Positions 1-9,787 of a stretch of 64,000 nucleotides of DNA are shown here, piece after piece. The stretch's first letter is position 1; each line of letters starts with the position of its first letter. This DNA is from Haladaptatus cibarius D43 (GTDB lineage Archaea > Halobacteriota > Halobacteria > Halobacteriales > Haladaptataceae). A program made the position numbers and the translations under genes. The stretch is from assembly GCF_000710615.1 (NCBI RefSeq), contig NZ_JDTH01000008.1, positions 1-64,000 on the forward strand. Reading direction: 5' to 3'. The notes below the pieces were generated by a model. That model was given only the letters and a program-made list of their open reading frames with translations, was not told the origin of the DNA and did not search any database.

Positions 1-2331
1 CATTTCCAACGACTGCATGACGAAGGGCAGGGGTGGCGACTAACAAGCCGAACCCGCGACGAACTGGAGACGATTCAGAAGCGACACGGGAACGAATCAC
101 TGCATGCGAAGCGAGAGATTATCCTCAGCAACCTGTACGGAGTAGATATCGACGATGGTGCGGTCGAGATCTGCAAACTCCGGTTATGGCTCTCAATGGT
201 CGCTGATATCGAAGATGAACCACGGGAAGTCGAGCCGCTCCCCAACATCGACTTCAACATCCGACAGGGGAATTCCCTGATCGGGTTCACTGAAGTCGAG
301 GAAGTCGCGACTGACGACGGTGACGCGTCTTTAAACAACTACGGTGGTGGCGTCGGCGCGAGCGTCAAAAAGATGTACGACGACGTCATCGAGGCCATCG
401 AACGACACCAAGACGCGAAATCAGCAGACGAAGCAACAACTGCTCGAAACTTGGCCGAGTCCCAGATTGCAGTCCATAACCAGAGTCTCAACGAGAAAGT
501 CATAGAACAGTTCCGCACCGCTGGCGTCACGGGTGTCGATGATGTCGCCGATTTCAGTCCGTTTCACTGGGTGTTAGAGTTCGCACCGGTCTATCGAGAC
601 GGTGGATTTGATGTAATCATCGGCAACCCACCGTGGGAGGAACTGAAGCCATATCGAACTGATTTCTTCCCCACGTATGATGCGACGTTTCGTTCGCGTG
701 AGCCGGCTGGACGGGATACGAAGGTCGAAGAACTACTTGAACGCCCCGAGGTAGCCACGAAGTGGGAGGCGTACCAACGGAACATTGACCAACGGGCACA
801 GTACATTAACCAAGGAGCGGCGTACGAGTACCAGACGCCGTCGGTCGAAGGCCAGAATGTCTCTCGCACGAACGACCTGTCGCTACTGTTTTTCGAACGA
901 GTGTACCATCTCGCACAGGATGGAGCATACGTCTCACAGATACTACCTGGACCTATTTTCAACGCAGCGGCAGGGAAGGACCTTCGAATCAATATGCTCG
1001 AAAGTTCCGAGGTTCAGCACGTCATTGGTTTCGAGAATCACGGTATTTTCCAAGCAGTGGACAATCGATACAACTTTGGAATCGTCACATTCCGTAATCA
1101 GGGGCAAACGAACTCGGTGCGTGGTATCTTCCATCAAACTTCCTTAGAGGTACTCAGAACATTGGATACCGTCGCGTTGGACATCCCGGTTCAGACGCTT
1201 CAGCAGTACTCACCATCTGCGCGTCTGTTTCCGAACGTTCAGCAGCAAACCGAAGTTGATGTCCTGACCAAGATTCTTCAACATCCGCCCGTTGCTGACG
1301 ATCTGGATGATCGATGGCGTGCTGTCTTGTATAAGGAACTCGACCGAGGCCGAGACCGTGACCGATTTATCAGTGATCCCGATAAGGGAGACTATCCCGT
1401 ATACGAAGGAAAGAATGTCTTCCAGTACTGCTACGATAACACTCATTGGGAGGATCTTGAACCAGTCTCGTTCTGGAGTGTAGACGAAAACGACAGCGAC
1501 CGAAGCGCAAAACGGCGGATTCGAGGGCAAAACTTCCGGTCTCGAAACTCGAAGGTTAGCTTGAAGAAGGCAATTTACGAGAAATTCTCGGACTCGTCCG
1601 AGTTCGACCACATTAGCACCAGCTCGCAGAAGAAGTTTGTGAACACGCTTCTCACGGAGGAATTCGAGAGACCAGAACTCAGCGAAGAGGACGTCCGACT
1701 CCACTGTACCGAATATCGACTCGTCATCAGAGAAGTTGCTCGGGCAACCGATGAACGGACGCTCATCGCCGCTGTGATTCCGAAGGATGTAGTTGTTGTC
1801 CACACGCTCTATACGATTCGACCACTCGAAGTAAATCCGACGAGAGACGATTTAGGCGACTATCCAATGCACGGTGCGTACGATCGTGTGTTCACTGACG
1901 CCGAGTTGTTTGCTGCAGTAGGACTGTTAAATAGCGTCCCGTTCGACTTCTTGATGCGGACGAAGGTCGATTCACATGCATCAAAATACAAGTTCGAAGA
2001 ATCACAGCTTCCACGACTGACCGCAGGCGACGACTGGTTCGAATATATTTCGTCTCGGGCGGCACGGCTGAACTGTTATGGTGATGCATTTGCCGAGATG
2101 CGCGACCGACTCGGTGGTATCGACTCTGCGACCTGTTCCAGTACAAGACACCGTCTACGGACAGAAATCGATGCAGCGTCGTTTCACGCGTACGGCTTCA
2201 GTCGTGAGGAAGCCGCGTTCGTTCTCGACGATTTCCACCGGGTTTCGAACCCCCGTGTTATGACTGACAAGTACTTCAGTGACGTACTGGCGATGTACGA
2301 TGAACTGGCGGCTTCTGGACCCTACAGTTGA
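1..2331 (+). CDS. Eco57I-type N6-adenine DNA methyltransferase, 5' end outside window
   Basis: The reading frame is open from base 1, so the gene starts left of the window; the first ATG inside (196) is internal. Near bases 130-200 the frame encodes a YGVDIDDGAVEICKLRLWLS-type segment and at about 624-635 the motif NPPWE, the catalytic N-P-P-W motif of gamma-class adenine methyltransferases of the Eco57I/type IIG/PglX kind. The C-terminal third (region of ELFAAVGLLNSVPFDF, about 1900-1960) looks like the target-recognition part of these proteins. Family members methylate adenine as one-protein restriction-modification enzymes or as the modification part of BREX-like systems. Which of these applies cannot be told because the N-terminus, where a nuclease domain would sit, is missing. 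Convergent with the integrase that follows. Confidence 0.85.
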   Translation, partial: HFQRLHDEGQGWRLTSRTRDELETIQKRHGNESLHAKREIILSNLYGVDIDDGAVEICKLRLWLSMVADIEDEPREVEPLPNIDFNIRQGNSLIGFTEVEEVATDDGDASLNNYGGGVGASVKKMYDDVIEAIERHQDAKSADEATTARNLAESQIAVHNQSLNEKVIEQFRTAGVTGVDDVADFSPFHWVLEFAPVYRDGGFDVIIGNPPWEELKPYRTDFFPTYDATFRSREPAGRDTKVEELLERPEVATKWEAYQRNIDQRAQYINQGAAYEYQTPSVEGQNVSRTNDLSLLFFERVYHLAQDGAYVSQILPGPIFNAAAGKDLRINMLESSEVQHVIGFENHGIFQAVDNRYNFGIVTFRNQGQTNSVRGIFHQTSLEVLRTLDTVALDIPVQTLQQYSPSARLFPNVQQQTEVDVLTKILQHPPVADDLDDRWRAVLYKELDRGRDRDRFISDPDKGDYPVYEGKNVFQYCYDNTHWEDLEPVSFWSVDENDSDRSAKRRIRGQNFRSRNSKVSLKKAIYEKFSDSSEFDHISTSSQKKFVNTLLTEEFERPELSEEDVRLHCTEYRLVIREVARATDERTLIAAVIPKDVVVVHTLYTIRPLEVNPTRDDLGDYPMHGAYDRVFTDAELFAAVGLLNSVPFDFLMRTKVDSHASKYKFEESQLPRLTAGDDWFEYISSRAARLNCYGDAFAEMRDRLGGIDSATCSSTRHRLRTEIDAASFHAYGFSREEAAFVLDDFHRVSNPRVMTDKYFSDVLAMYDELAASGPYS

Positions 2332-2356
2332 GCGAGATTGAGTGCTTGAGCGTTAC

Positions 2357-3025
2357 TTAGTGTATAGCACTCAGTGCTCGTCGAGTCATCGCCCCGTCGA
2401 CGTTTAGATACTGACGGGCGGTTTTGAGATCTTCCCACCCAAACATGGCGCGGAGAGCTGTGAGGTCTAAGCCCCTCCCTGCGTGGTAGGAAGCAGCAGT
2501 GGCCCGGAGTCCGTGAGGAGAAGTTGCATCCGTTGGCAATCGTGGAGCGGCTTCGAGAGCTGTTTCGACGCGGCGTTGGAGCGTTGAGAACGAGTACGGC
2601 CATCCGTCGTGTGTGTTCGAGAGGAGTTCGAGCGTGACTCGAACTCGGGAGGAGAAGTGGAACGGGACGGAGCGTACGGCGGCTGGTGTTTTTGGAAGCC
2701 AGTATCGGTCTGCGAGTTCTTCGAACGATTCGTCGGCTCCGTGTCGGAGTCGTTGTTCGACTGCTTGTCGACAGTAGCCGCAGAGACCGCCGTTCTGTCC
2801 TTTTTGGCAAATGTGGTGTTCTGGGATGTGAATCATCTCTCTATCCCAGTCGATCCATGAGTTACTGAGGTGCGTGACTTCTCCCGGCCGTAGACCGAGC
2901 CGTCCGCCGAGTAGAATGGTTGCGCGTGCTTCTAGTCGTCGTTCGGTGTGGCAGATGCGGTTCGCACCCTCTAGTAGCAGTTCGAATTCATGCTCGGTGA
3001 GCGCTTTTTCTCGTGTAGCAGGCAC
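2357..3025 (-). CDS. Tyrosine recombinase/integrase, catalytic domain only
   Basis: A 222-residue protein that corresponds to the catalytic half of a XerC/D-like tyrosine recombinase. Visible active-site residues are the first Arg in GLRPGE (about residue 46), the H-x-x-R box HGLR (about 170), the GW pair in MFGWED and the nucleophile Tyr in ARQYL near the end. A conserved Cys-rich insert (CGYC, about residue 82) is seen in many haloarchaeal versions. The N-terminal core-binding domain is absent or very short. Such proteins excise or integrate plasmids, proviruses and islands. It is convergent with the methyltransferase and its promoter lies in the 350 bp to its right. Confidence 0.82.
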   Translation of the reverse strand: MPATREKALTEHEFELLLEGANRICHTERRLEARATILLGGRLGLRPGEVTHLSNSWIDWDREMIHIPEHHICQKGQNGGLCGYCRQAVEQRLRHGADESFEELADRYWLPKTPAAVRSVPFHFSSRVRVTLELLSNTHDGWPYSFSTLQRRVETALEAAPRLPTDATSPHGLRATAASYHAGRGLDLTALRAMFGWEDLKTARQYLNVDGAMTRRALSAIH

Positions 3026-3376
3026 AAATTAATGGGTAGATTGTAGCCGTGTATTCTATTCTATCGCACTCTCATTTCCTACGCTATCTTACAGCTTATT
3101 CATGAAAACCAGTGTTTCACAATTGTGTGAATCATGTACCACATCAGATGGTTTCGCACTTAATGAGAGATAGGGAATAAAGGTAGTTATCAGCTATCTC
3201 ACGAGCATTACAAGTTTAGGGAGGTATCAAGCTGTGATGCCTATGGGACTCTGGCTGATGAGATACCGATTGAAGAATTACTAGCGAAATTGGACGGGTG
3301 GTTGTCGGAGTTGAAGAGATTGAGGACGGCCTGATTTGCAGAAAGCTTTTACTGCAACATGTGCCAAATATAATAT
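3026..3376. other. Intergenic stretch between integrase and Tat-exported protein
   Basis: About 350 bp of AT-richer DNA between two divergently transcribed genes. It must hold both promoters. The right-hand gene has an AT-rich run ending in ATAATATATG, consistent with a short or absent leader. No coding sequence with convincing codon use was seen. Confidence 0.5.
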
Positions 3377-4408
3377 ATGTCTCCAACAAGACGTACATTC
3401 CTCCAATCCGCGGTAAGTGCGGCCGGTGTGGCCACCGGGCTTGAACTCACTAGTGATACCGCGAGTGCTAAATCAGTCAATCAGCACTTCGATGTAGGCC
3501 GTCTCCCTGAGTCGATTACGTTTCTGACGCATCCAAAGGCACGAGAGCATGAGGCTTGGAAACTTGCGTGTAATCTCCGAGACGCAGAGAACGCAATGGA
3601 TAGTGGACTACGACAATACACTACACAGGACTTCGAGGCGCTCTTTACCACATCATCTGCAGCACGAACCGACCTGCGAAGTGTGGGTCGATTACTTGAA
3701 GCACTCCACGAACATGGTATCGCAACCTACATTGACGAAAATTATCTCTATGCACTCGGTGGGAAAGCGGATATTGCACTCCGATATGCACCACTGATCG
3801 GAAGTATGAACAATGTACTACGGGCAGCAGAAAAGTTCGCGAATGCTTCCAAAAGAAATCGAGGAAACGAATACGAACTGTTCGTAATAGCTATTGTCTG
3901 TTTCTGCCTTGAGGTAGGATTGTTTTACGTTGGTGCGCCCTATAAACTCGCGTGGAAAGGCACACATCAGCTATTCTTTGCCCGGAGTGGAACGCTTTTC
4001 CGACTTGCCCGTTACGGCGGTGACCGATTTGTGGGGTTCATTATGAGTGAAGTTCACTACGAACTTCGAGAGGCATTATTCGACGATGCCATTACTGCCG
4101 ACAAAGCACAGTGGATAGTTGACAATGTGAACAAAAATCACGAGATTCCAGAGTTCACCAGCATCCGCAATGACAGCGCAAAGTATGTCGGTGAGGTGGA
4201 GGGGTTCACGAAGGACGATCTAAAACAGTATGAGTTTGCAGAGGAGTTCGTTGGCGGCCTCGAGAGCGTAAGCACAGCCGCGATAAGTGAAGTTGTCGAG
4301 TTGTTCTCAACTACGGTTACCTGGTTGAATAAAGGTGGGTCAAATAACAAGACAAACCAGGGATTGGTACTCAAGCCCGACTCAACATGGAATACTAAAG
4401 ATCAGTAG
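3377..4408 (+). CDS. Tat-exported hypothetical protein
   Basis: 343 residues. The N-terminus carries a twin-arginine signal (RRTFLQ at residues 5-10) followed by a hydrophobic stretch and a likely cleavage site near residues 30-33 (ASAKS), so the protein is exported folded, as most haloarchaeal secretory proteins are. A hydrophobic segment near residues 170-190 (VIAIVCFCLEVGLFYVG) could be a membrane helix. I recognise no catalytic motif and no family. The ATG lies directly after an AT-rich run, which suggests a nearly leaderless message. The gene stands alone, with a recombinase to its left and non-coding DNA to its right. Confidence 0.7.
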   Translation: MSPTRRTFLQSAVSAAGVATGLELTSDTASAKSVNQHFDVGRLPESITFLTHPKAREHEAWKLACNLRDAENAMDSGLRQYTTQDFEALFTTSSAARTDLRSVGRLLEALHEHGIATYIDENYLYALGGKADIALRYAPLIGSMNNVLRAAEKFANASKRNRGNEYELFVIAIVCFCLEVGLFYVGAPYKLAWKGTHQLFFARSGTLFRLARYGGDRFVGFIMSEVHYELREALFDDAITADKAQWIVDNVNKNHEIPEFTSIRNDSAKYVGEVEGFTKDDLKQYEFAEEFVGGLESVSTAAISEVVELFSTTVTWLNKGGSNNKTNQGLVLKPDSTWNTKDQ

Positions 4409-5251
4409 ACCAAAGCCGTCGAGCGTTCCGAAGTGGAGGGTGTAGTCCCAACTGCACGGGTATTTCTCATTTGTTGTTTTGCAAACGCAGAGATGGAGCA
4501 ATCTCAACGAGTGCGATCCAGTCGGTGGCTGGCCCACTGCGATGGACAGCTGTCGGCGTTCATGGAAGCAACGAGCGCCGTCGAAGAGGTACGGACGACT
4601 GGCCATGGCGTGGTCGGTGTTGGTCTCGGGGGATCCAACGTCGAATCTCGAAGTGATGTTTAGGATGTAGAACTACACGCTCGCAGTGCTGGACGGATGG
4701 CGGATGCTCTCGTCAAGCGCTATTGAGCCGAGATGCCTGCGGCACTTTGAGAAATGAATCTAGTAAAACCGACTCATGAAGAGTGGAGTATCGAACGGTT
4801 ATCACTGGTCTTCGGTAGTTTGAACGGCCTTGCGGGAGGGTATCTCCTCCTCGCCGGTCTGGGTGGCCTAGTCGAAGCACCCGTCACTTGAGTAGAAAGA
4901 CATGGCCGATGGGTAATCGACGAACCGACGCGGACGTGATCGACGTGGTCATTGATGCTGTCCGCGAGCGAGTCGGCGATTTGCCTTGGACGGACGTCCG
5001 GCTTTGTTTATATCCCGTACTGGATCCCGTCACATACTTCAGCGGTTGTGAATCGACGGGCAATGCCGCTCTACCGAAGATTTCGTATGAATACGGAGTT
5101 CAGCAGTCACCGAGTCTAAAACGTGCTCCAGTGACATTGAACCAGCATCAATCCGGTACTGAAGCTTCGTCCGGCAGAGTCAGATAATTCCCAGTTTTAT
5201 CCATTGAACTCTTGACAATAGTGCTAATATCCTTTGCTTCGTTTCTGCTCT
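4409..5251. other. Gene-poor stretch with short decayed ORFs
   Basis: No convincing full-length gene. One 45-codon ORF (4754-4891, plus strand) encodes a hydrophobic glycine-rich segment (GGYLLLAGLGG) and could be the remains of a small membrane protein. An overlapping ORF (4888-5187) begins with acidic, haloarchaeal-looking codons (DADVIDVVIDAVRERVGDL) and then loses this character, as a 5' gene fragment would. I read the stretch as gene debris. Confidence 0.4.
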
Positions 5252-5812
5252 ATGGACAGAGTTGACATCCATTTTGAAGCCCCAAATGATTTTGAGCGAA
5301 TCAAAATTGATATGCAAGATGTCCAAATCCCGCTCTTAAATATTGAGTCGGATGTTTTCCCAATTGTTGATATAAAAAAGTTCTTGGCTAACGACACTGT
5401 TAAGGATCGTTTCAAATTCAATGAAGAAGGTGACTTCTGGGAAATAAAGTCAGATAATATTCATACTAACTGGTCAATCAATCTCCCACCGAACTCTAAT
5501 ATAAAAATCCCCAATCATCGGATATACAGAATATTATTAAAATATCCAATATGTTCTGTAGAAAAATTAGATACTATTAGATCCAAATCATCAAATGAGT
5601 ATGGAGGTCAGATAATTTCATTTAAAATAGGGTATGATGAAGTGCAGACTATCTCTGAACCAGTTCATAATTTTATCGAAGAAACAAGATATATCGAAGA
5701 TATTGATTGCTGGAAAATTTCGTACTTTGAGGGCCAATATGATGAAAAGGACAAAATAATCTTTGCTTCTGTCAACTTGGTTCCAAACTGTAGTATGGTT
5801 TTCGCCGTCTAA
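5252..5812 (+). CDS. AT-rich hypothetical protein, about 186 residues
   Basis: Unrecognised protein. The frame is open from a TTG at 5234, but the ATG at 5252 gives a cleaner start. Base composition is much richer in A and T than the surroundings, with Ile/Lys/Asn-rich sequence such as NIESDVFPIVDIKKF, unlike the acidic GC-rich proteins around it. That points to recent transfer. The gene is convergent with, and overlaps by 4 bp, the Tat-exported protease that shares the AT-rich composition, so the two probably arrived together. No signal peptide or catalytic motif is visible. Confidence 0.6.
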   Translation: MDRVDIHFEAPNDFERIKIDMQDVQIPLLNIESDVFPIVDIKKFLANDTVKDRFKFNEEGDFWEIKSDNIHTNWSINLPPNSNIKIPNHRIYRILLKYPICSVEKLDTIRSKSSNEYGGQIISFKIGYDEVQTISEPVHNFIEETRYIEDIDCWKISYFEGQYDEKDKIIFASVNLVPNCSMVFAV

Positions 5813-6918
5813 CTCAGACCGGTATAAAAGCTAATTCCCTCTGAATCATACATCTTTGGTGCTTGTACACCTATTGCCTTTCCGTTATATTTTTGAGTAG
5901 CTATTCCAGCCATATACAACTCTGTCCGATTGAGATGTTCATTTTCGAATTCCTCATATATCGGCGATCCGGAATCACCAAAGAATTGAGCTACATCTAC
6001 TTTTAGTGCATCAGTTATATGTGATGCATCTGACGCATTACAGGTTATTACGTGTGTGTCGCTTTCTAAAGCGCCAAATCTCTTCCCAGACACCTGACCA
6101 TTTTTATATACTCCCTTCCTTGCTGAAACAAAATCATCAATCCTCTGCCATGTCATCCGTCCATGTATCTGACCCTGTTGATTAACGATTCTATTTGTAA
6201 ACCCATCCACATCACTGTCAGAAACTTCTGGAACGACGGCAACCTCTAAATATTGCCATGCACCCTGAACGTTCCCGAAAAATTCATCATCATTATGATA
6301 AGCGGCTGCACCCCGTAGGTCACCAACATAGCACCGCTTGTGTCGATCTTCAACGTCGGGAGCAAAAAGATGACGCGCAGTCATCATACAAACCATATCA
6401 TTCCATTTTACCCGGCAGGTGAGTGTACCTGTACTAGAATACGAACCTCCGGCCATCCCTCCTTTTAGGTATGTTGCGGTGTCTTCTAAATTTTTGTATT
6501 CTCCCACCTCAATAGGTATGTTATCTATACTCTCTGGAAACTGTGATGAAATAGCTACTTGCGTTGGATCGTCAACTCTTATGATTATCTTTTGCTTATA
6601 TCGATTTAATCCTTTATGCTTTTCATCTGTTGTGGTTCTTTCGAGCGATTTTACGTTTGAGAGACCTGAATATCTATTTTTTAGTTTTTGCAGCACACTC
6701 CGTGCTCGAAGATTGTAATCCCACCACTGAGCATTGACATCCTTGTATCTAACAATTTGATCTCCTTTGGCGTGAATTGGTATCTGAACACTTGTCTCCC
6801 CGCCTCGAACAATGTTGGGAAGGCTTCCGGTTCCTATTATTCCAAATGCACCATATCCTGTCGTTTTCAACACCTTTCGACGTGAGAGGATCTGCTTTGA
6901 AGAGCTTGGTTCTACCAT
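5809..6918 (-). CDS. Tat-exported trypsin-like (S1 fold) serine protease
   Basis: 369 residues from the ATG at 6918; a TTG six bases upstream is possible. A twin-arginine signal (LSRRKVLKTTGYGAFG) is followed by a Gly-rich hydrophobic run. A chymotrypsin-like protease domain occupies the C-terminal half. TARHLF carries the catalytic His in the place of the TAAHC box, and GDSGSPI carries the catalytic Ser; the Asp is not assigned with certainty. The protein should act outside the cell. DNA here is AT-rich compared with neighbours and the upstream region is very AT-rich, with several TATA-like runs. It overlaps the end of the convergent AT-rich gene by 4 bp. Confidence 0.8.
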   Translation of the reverse strand: MVEPSSSKQILSRRKVLKTTGYGAFGIIGTGSLPNIVRGGETSVQIPIHAKGDQIVRYKDVNAQWWDYNLRARSVLQKLKNRYSGLSNVKSLERTTTDEKHKGLNRYKQKIIIRVDDPTQVAISSQFPESIDNIPIEVGEYKNLEDTATYLKGGMAGGSYSSTGTLTCRVKWNDMVCMMTARHLFAPDVEDRHKRCYVGDLRGAAAYHNDDEFFGNVQGAWQYLEVAVVPEVSDSDVDGFTNRIVNQQGQIHGRMTWQRIDDFVSARKGVYKNGQVSGKRFGALESDTHVITCNASDASHITDALKVDVAQFFGDSGSPIYEEFENEHLNRTELYMAGIATQKYNGKAIGVQAPKMYDSEGISFYTGLS

Positions 6919-7089
6919 CAGCAATATATTGATTGAGATTAATATAAGTCTTTTTATTAAATTATTATATAATTAAAATATTCAAGTAATTGTAGAAGAT
7001 ACCCAGCGAGCAAAAACCAACTTCCGAGTCGGTGGACGTGCTCTTGGCCCCGCTGCTCTAACTGGCGGATGTAACGCTCAGTATACCGG

Positions 7090-8046
7090 TCAATGAGCGT
7101 TCACGAGACATGCCCATCCAAACATAGATTGCATCACTGTCTGTCGTGCTGAGTGCGACGTCGCTGTCGCTGTAGAATACGGGGCTGTCCTCGTGGACAT
7201 GCCAGCGACACGCCACTGCTTACATGTCGTACTCTTGCCCGACCCCGGCCGTCCTAACACCACTACATCGTCACCAGCGAGCAACCTTGCTCGGAGATCG
7301 TCCACCACCGTTTCTGACTCGTCGTCACGACTGCGACGCTCAAACGCATACCCTGCTCGAACGTCCGCGAAGTCGAATCCAATGCGCCAGCATCGTTTCA
7401 CGTCGCGGGTCGCCTCGAAATCTACGCTCGACAATTGCTGAAATCCTTCCAGATGCGGGTTGGTCGTTCTACTGTCAGACACTCCACCCTCTACTTCTCG
7501 GATTACCGTTTCAAGATACGCTCGCGTCTCGTCGTGTTCGTCAGCGACGTGCGACTGGGTCTCGTCGTGCGCCACTTCGACAGACATCTCCAGCGTACGC
7601 AATTCCGCTTTGAACACGTCCCTGAACCTCTCACGCTGTCGCTGGACTTCGATGAACTCCTGGGCGTACTCAAGCAGTAACCGGAGGCCGTGTTCGGCGT
7701 CGGTCGCGGCGATTTCCAGCTCGATGTTCCGAACAAACGCATCAACCACCGCCTCAGCGTCCACAAGGTCGCTGTCAGTCGCCGTCCGCAGACGTGCGGC
7801 GAAATCGCGCCGAGCAGTCTGTTCAACCTTCTGCTCAAACGCGTCCAAGTCTTCGGCGGGCAGGTCAGAGTGAAATAACGCGTCGAAGTCGTCTGTGTCG
7901 AGTCCGTACTCGGTGGCGGTTCTCTTGGCCGCACTGTCGAAACACCCCCGGAAATCGTCAGCCGAAAGCGCGCCGTAGCCACGCTGAAGCCCGTCTGCAA
8001 CAAAGTTTCCAGCGACGCCGACGACAAGCGACGAAACCGGCTCCAT
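7090..8046 (-). pseudogene. Truncated P-loop NTPase (STAND/NACHT-like), frameshifted
   Basis: The likely start is ATG at 8046 (MEPVSSLVVGVAGNF), preceded by AT-rich sequence; the frame is open further upstream, but that part does not look coding. About 230 residues of helical, coiled-coil-like sequence lead to a P-loop, VVVLGRPGSGKSTT, at about 7215-7260. Right after it the frame goes out of register: the readable continuation (RWHVHEDSPVFYSDSDVA) is in another frame, and the rest of an NTPase domain is missing. What remains is the N-terminal sensor-like region and Walker A only. Intact relatives with this layout are often signalling or defence ATPases; that role is inferred. Confidence 0.6.
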
Positions 8047-8509
8047 ATTCCCGGTTTTGTTACCAGCCGATAATAACAATTTCCGTCGGTGCGACACTTC
8101 TTGAAAGACGAACGATGTTCCTGACGTTACGGCTACTTGATAAATGCCCCGATAAGGCGGCCAACCACCCCATTTAGGCCCCAACATGGCATCCCCGAAT
8201 AATGAACATCGCCGAGAGTGGTACTCCGTCACTAGGAATGGGTTCACTTCGCCGTCGTCGTTGTCGACGAGTGCGAGAAAGTTAGCATATCTGAGAACAT
8301 TCGTTCGGTGATGGTCAACGTATCGTTGGTGAGTGGGTCTCTGCTTTTCAAGCGTTTGCGCGCTACACTTCCCTACACGGTCAATATCTCTGACAGGGAG
8401 ATACGCGACCACATAGAGGCTGTGATAACAGTTCGAGAACGCTACTTCCGTTTCCACGGATTATCTTCCCGGGAGAAATTATTTGATTAGTGGGGTTTTC
8501 TATGGCGAT

Positions 8510-9728
8510 ATGCCTTTCCGCGGTCGTCGTGACGGTCGCCCAGTTGTCCCTGCTATCGTTGAGGATGGAGAAGACGTCACTTGTCCTGTATGCGGTGGTA
8601 CCATGTACCCTCGTTCGACACCAGAGAAAGCCCGCCACTTTTATCACGTGTCTAACACCGTTGGCCGACGCTGTTCGAGTGGCGGCGAGTCAAAGACACA
8701 CGAGCGCGCGGTCGCTCGTGTTGAGGTCGCCCTTCACCAGCAATTCGGAGAAAACAACGCCTGCATCGAGACGGAAGCGGAAGTCGATGTGGACGAGATT
8801 CCAACACCCGTAACCGAACGCCGCGCCGACGCACTCGCGACGTTTGACGATTGGAACCTCTACTTCGGAAAGGGACTCGCCGTTGAGGTGCAGCACAGCC
8901 ACGAGGATAAGGATTTTCAGTAGGTGACGCATGACTACTTGGCTGCTGGTTACTCGGTTGTGTGGATACGCGCGGCAACAGTCCTTCTTGATACGTTCGA
9001 CTACGACGCGATCGGTTGAGCAAGACGACGGCTCTGGACATGCCCAGCGGACGAGCAAGGCACACCATTATACAGATTGCCAGCTATTCCTATACAACGG
9101 CGAACACGCGTGGGAGCGAGTGCCGTCCTATGCCCATCCCCGTGGCCAGGACGACCTGATCACGTACGATATCTGTGCCGATCAACAGTGCGAGCTGCGT
9201 CGAGTCCACGAACCTGACGGCAGTTACACTTTTACCGAGAGTGATGAGTACGGCCCTGACTTCCCCCTGAAAGCACTCAAGAATACGATCGTCCGCGAAT
9301 ACGATCATGATCCGTTCTGGAAGTGGGCAGGAAACAAGTACCATTCCGCGCAGGTGGAGAAACTGCTTGCGACACGACCTGAGATAGAGCGTTGTTGGGG
9401 TCCGAAGGGGTTTCACGAATGGGGGCGTCGAGAAACGCTCTGGACAAGCCATTCGGACCAGCCGCTTATCGAACACCGTGAATGTATGTACTGCCCCGTT
9501 CGGTTAGTGACAAATCACCGAGGGTGTTCTGGGCACAGTACCTTCTGTCTCTACGGTCGAGAACCGAACATTGACTGGGACAACGTGTACTTCCAAGCCA
9601 GCCCACCCGAGTGCGATCACTACCTCTACGACGAGGACGCGATTGAAGACTACTGCCCAAAGTGCGGCGCGACGATGAAAGCACCTGATACAACTCTCCG
9701 CGACCACACGAGTTGGATTCCACCGTAA
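8510..9728 (+). pseudogene. Broken CoiA-like nuclease gene
   Basis: The ATG at 8510 opens a frame with a zinc-ribbon-like start (CPVCGG), then GGESKTHERA, RRADALATF and GLAVEVQHSHEDKD, matching the order Zn pair, Glu-His, Arg-x-Asp and Glu-x-Gln of CoiA-type PD-(D/E)xK nucleases. An in-frame TAG stops it at 8921-8923, the same frame then continues for about 30 sensible codons (THDYLAAGYSVVWIRAA) to a TGA, and the remaining 220 codons to 9728 lie in another frame. They contain two further zinc pairs (CMYCP, CPKCG). The gene thus has one nonsense and at least one frameshift lesion. An intact paralogue is at 57379-58554. Confidence 0.65.
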
Positions 9729-9787
9729 ACGGGGAGCCAGTAACTCACTCCAGATCGCAGGACTCGTTGTAAGCTTGTAGTGAAAAT

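Noticed and set aside
8047-8457. 137-codon N-terminal extension of the truncated NTPase
   Set aside because: Codon and residue use does not look haloarchaeal, and MEPVSSLVVGVAG is a natural start after AT-rich DNA.
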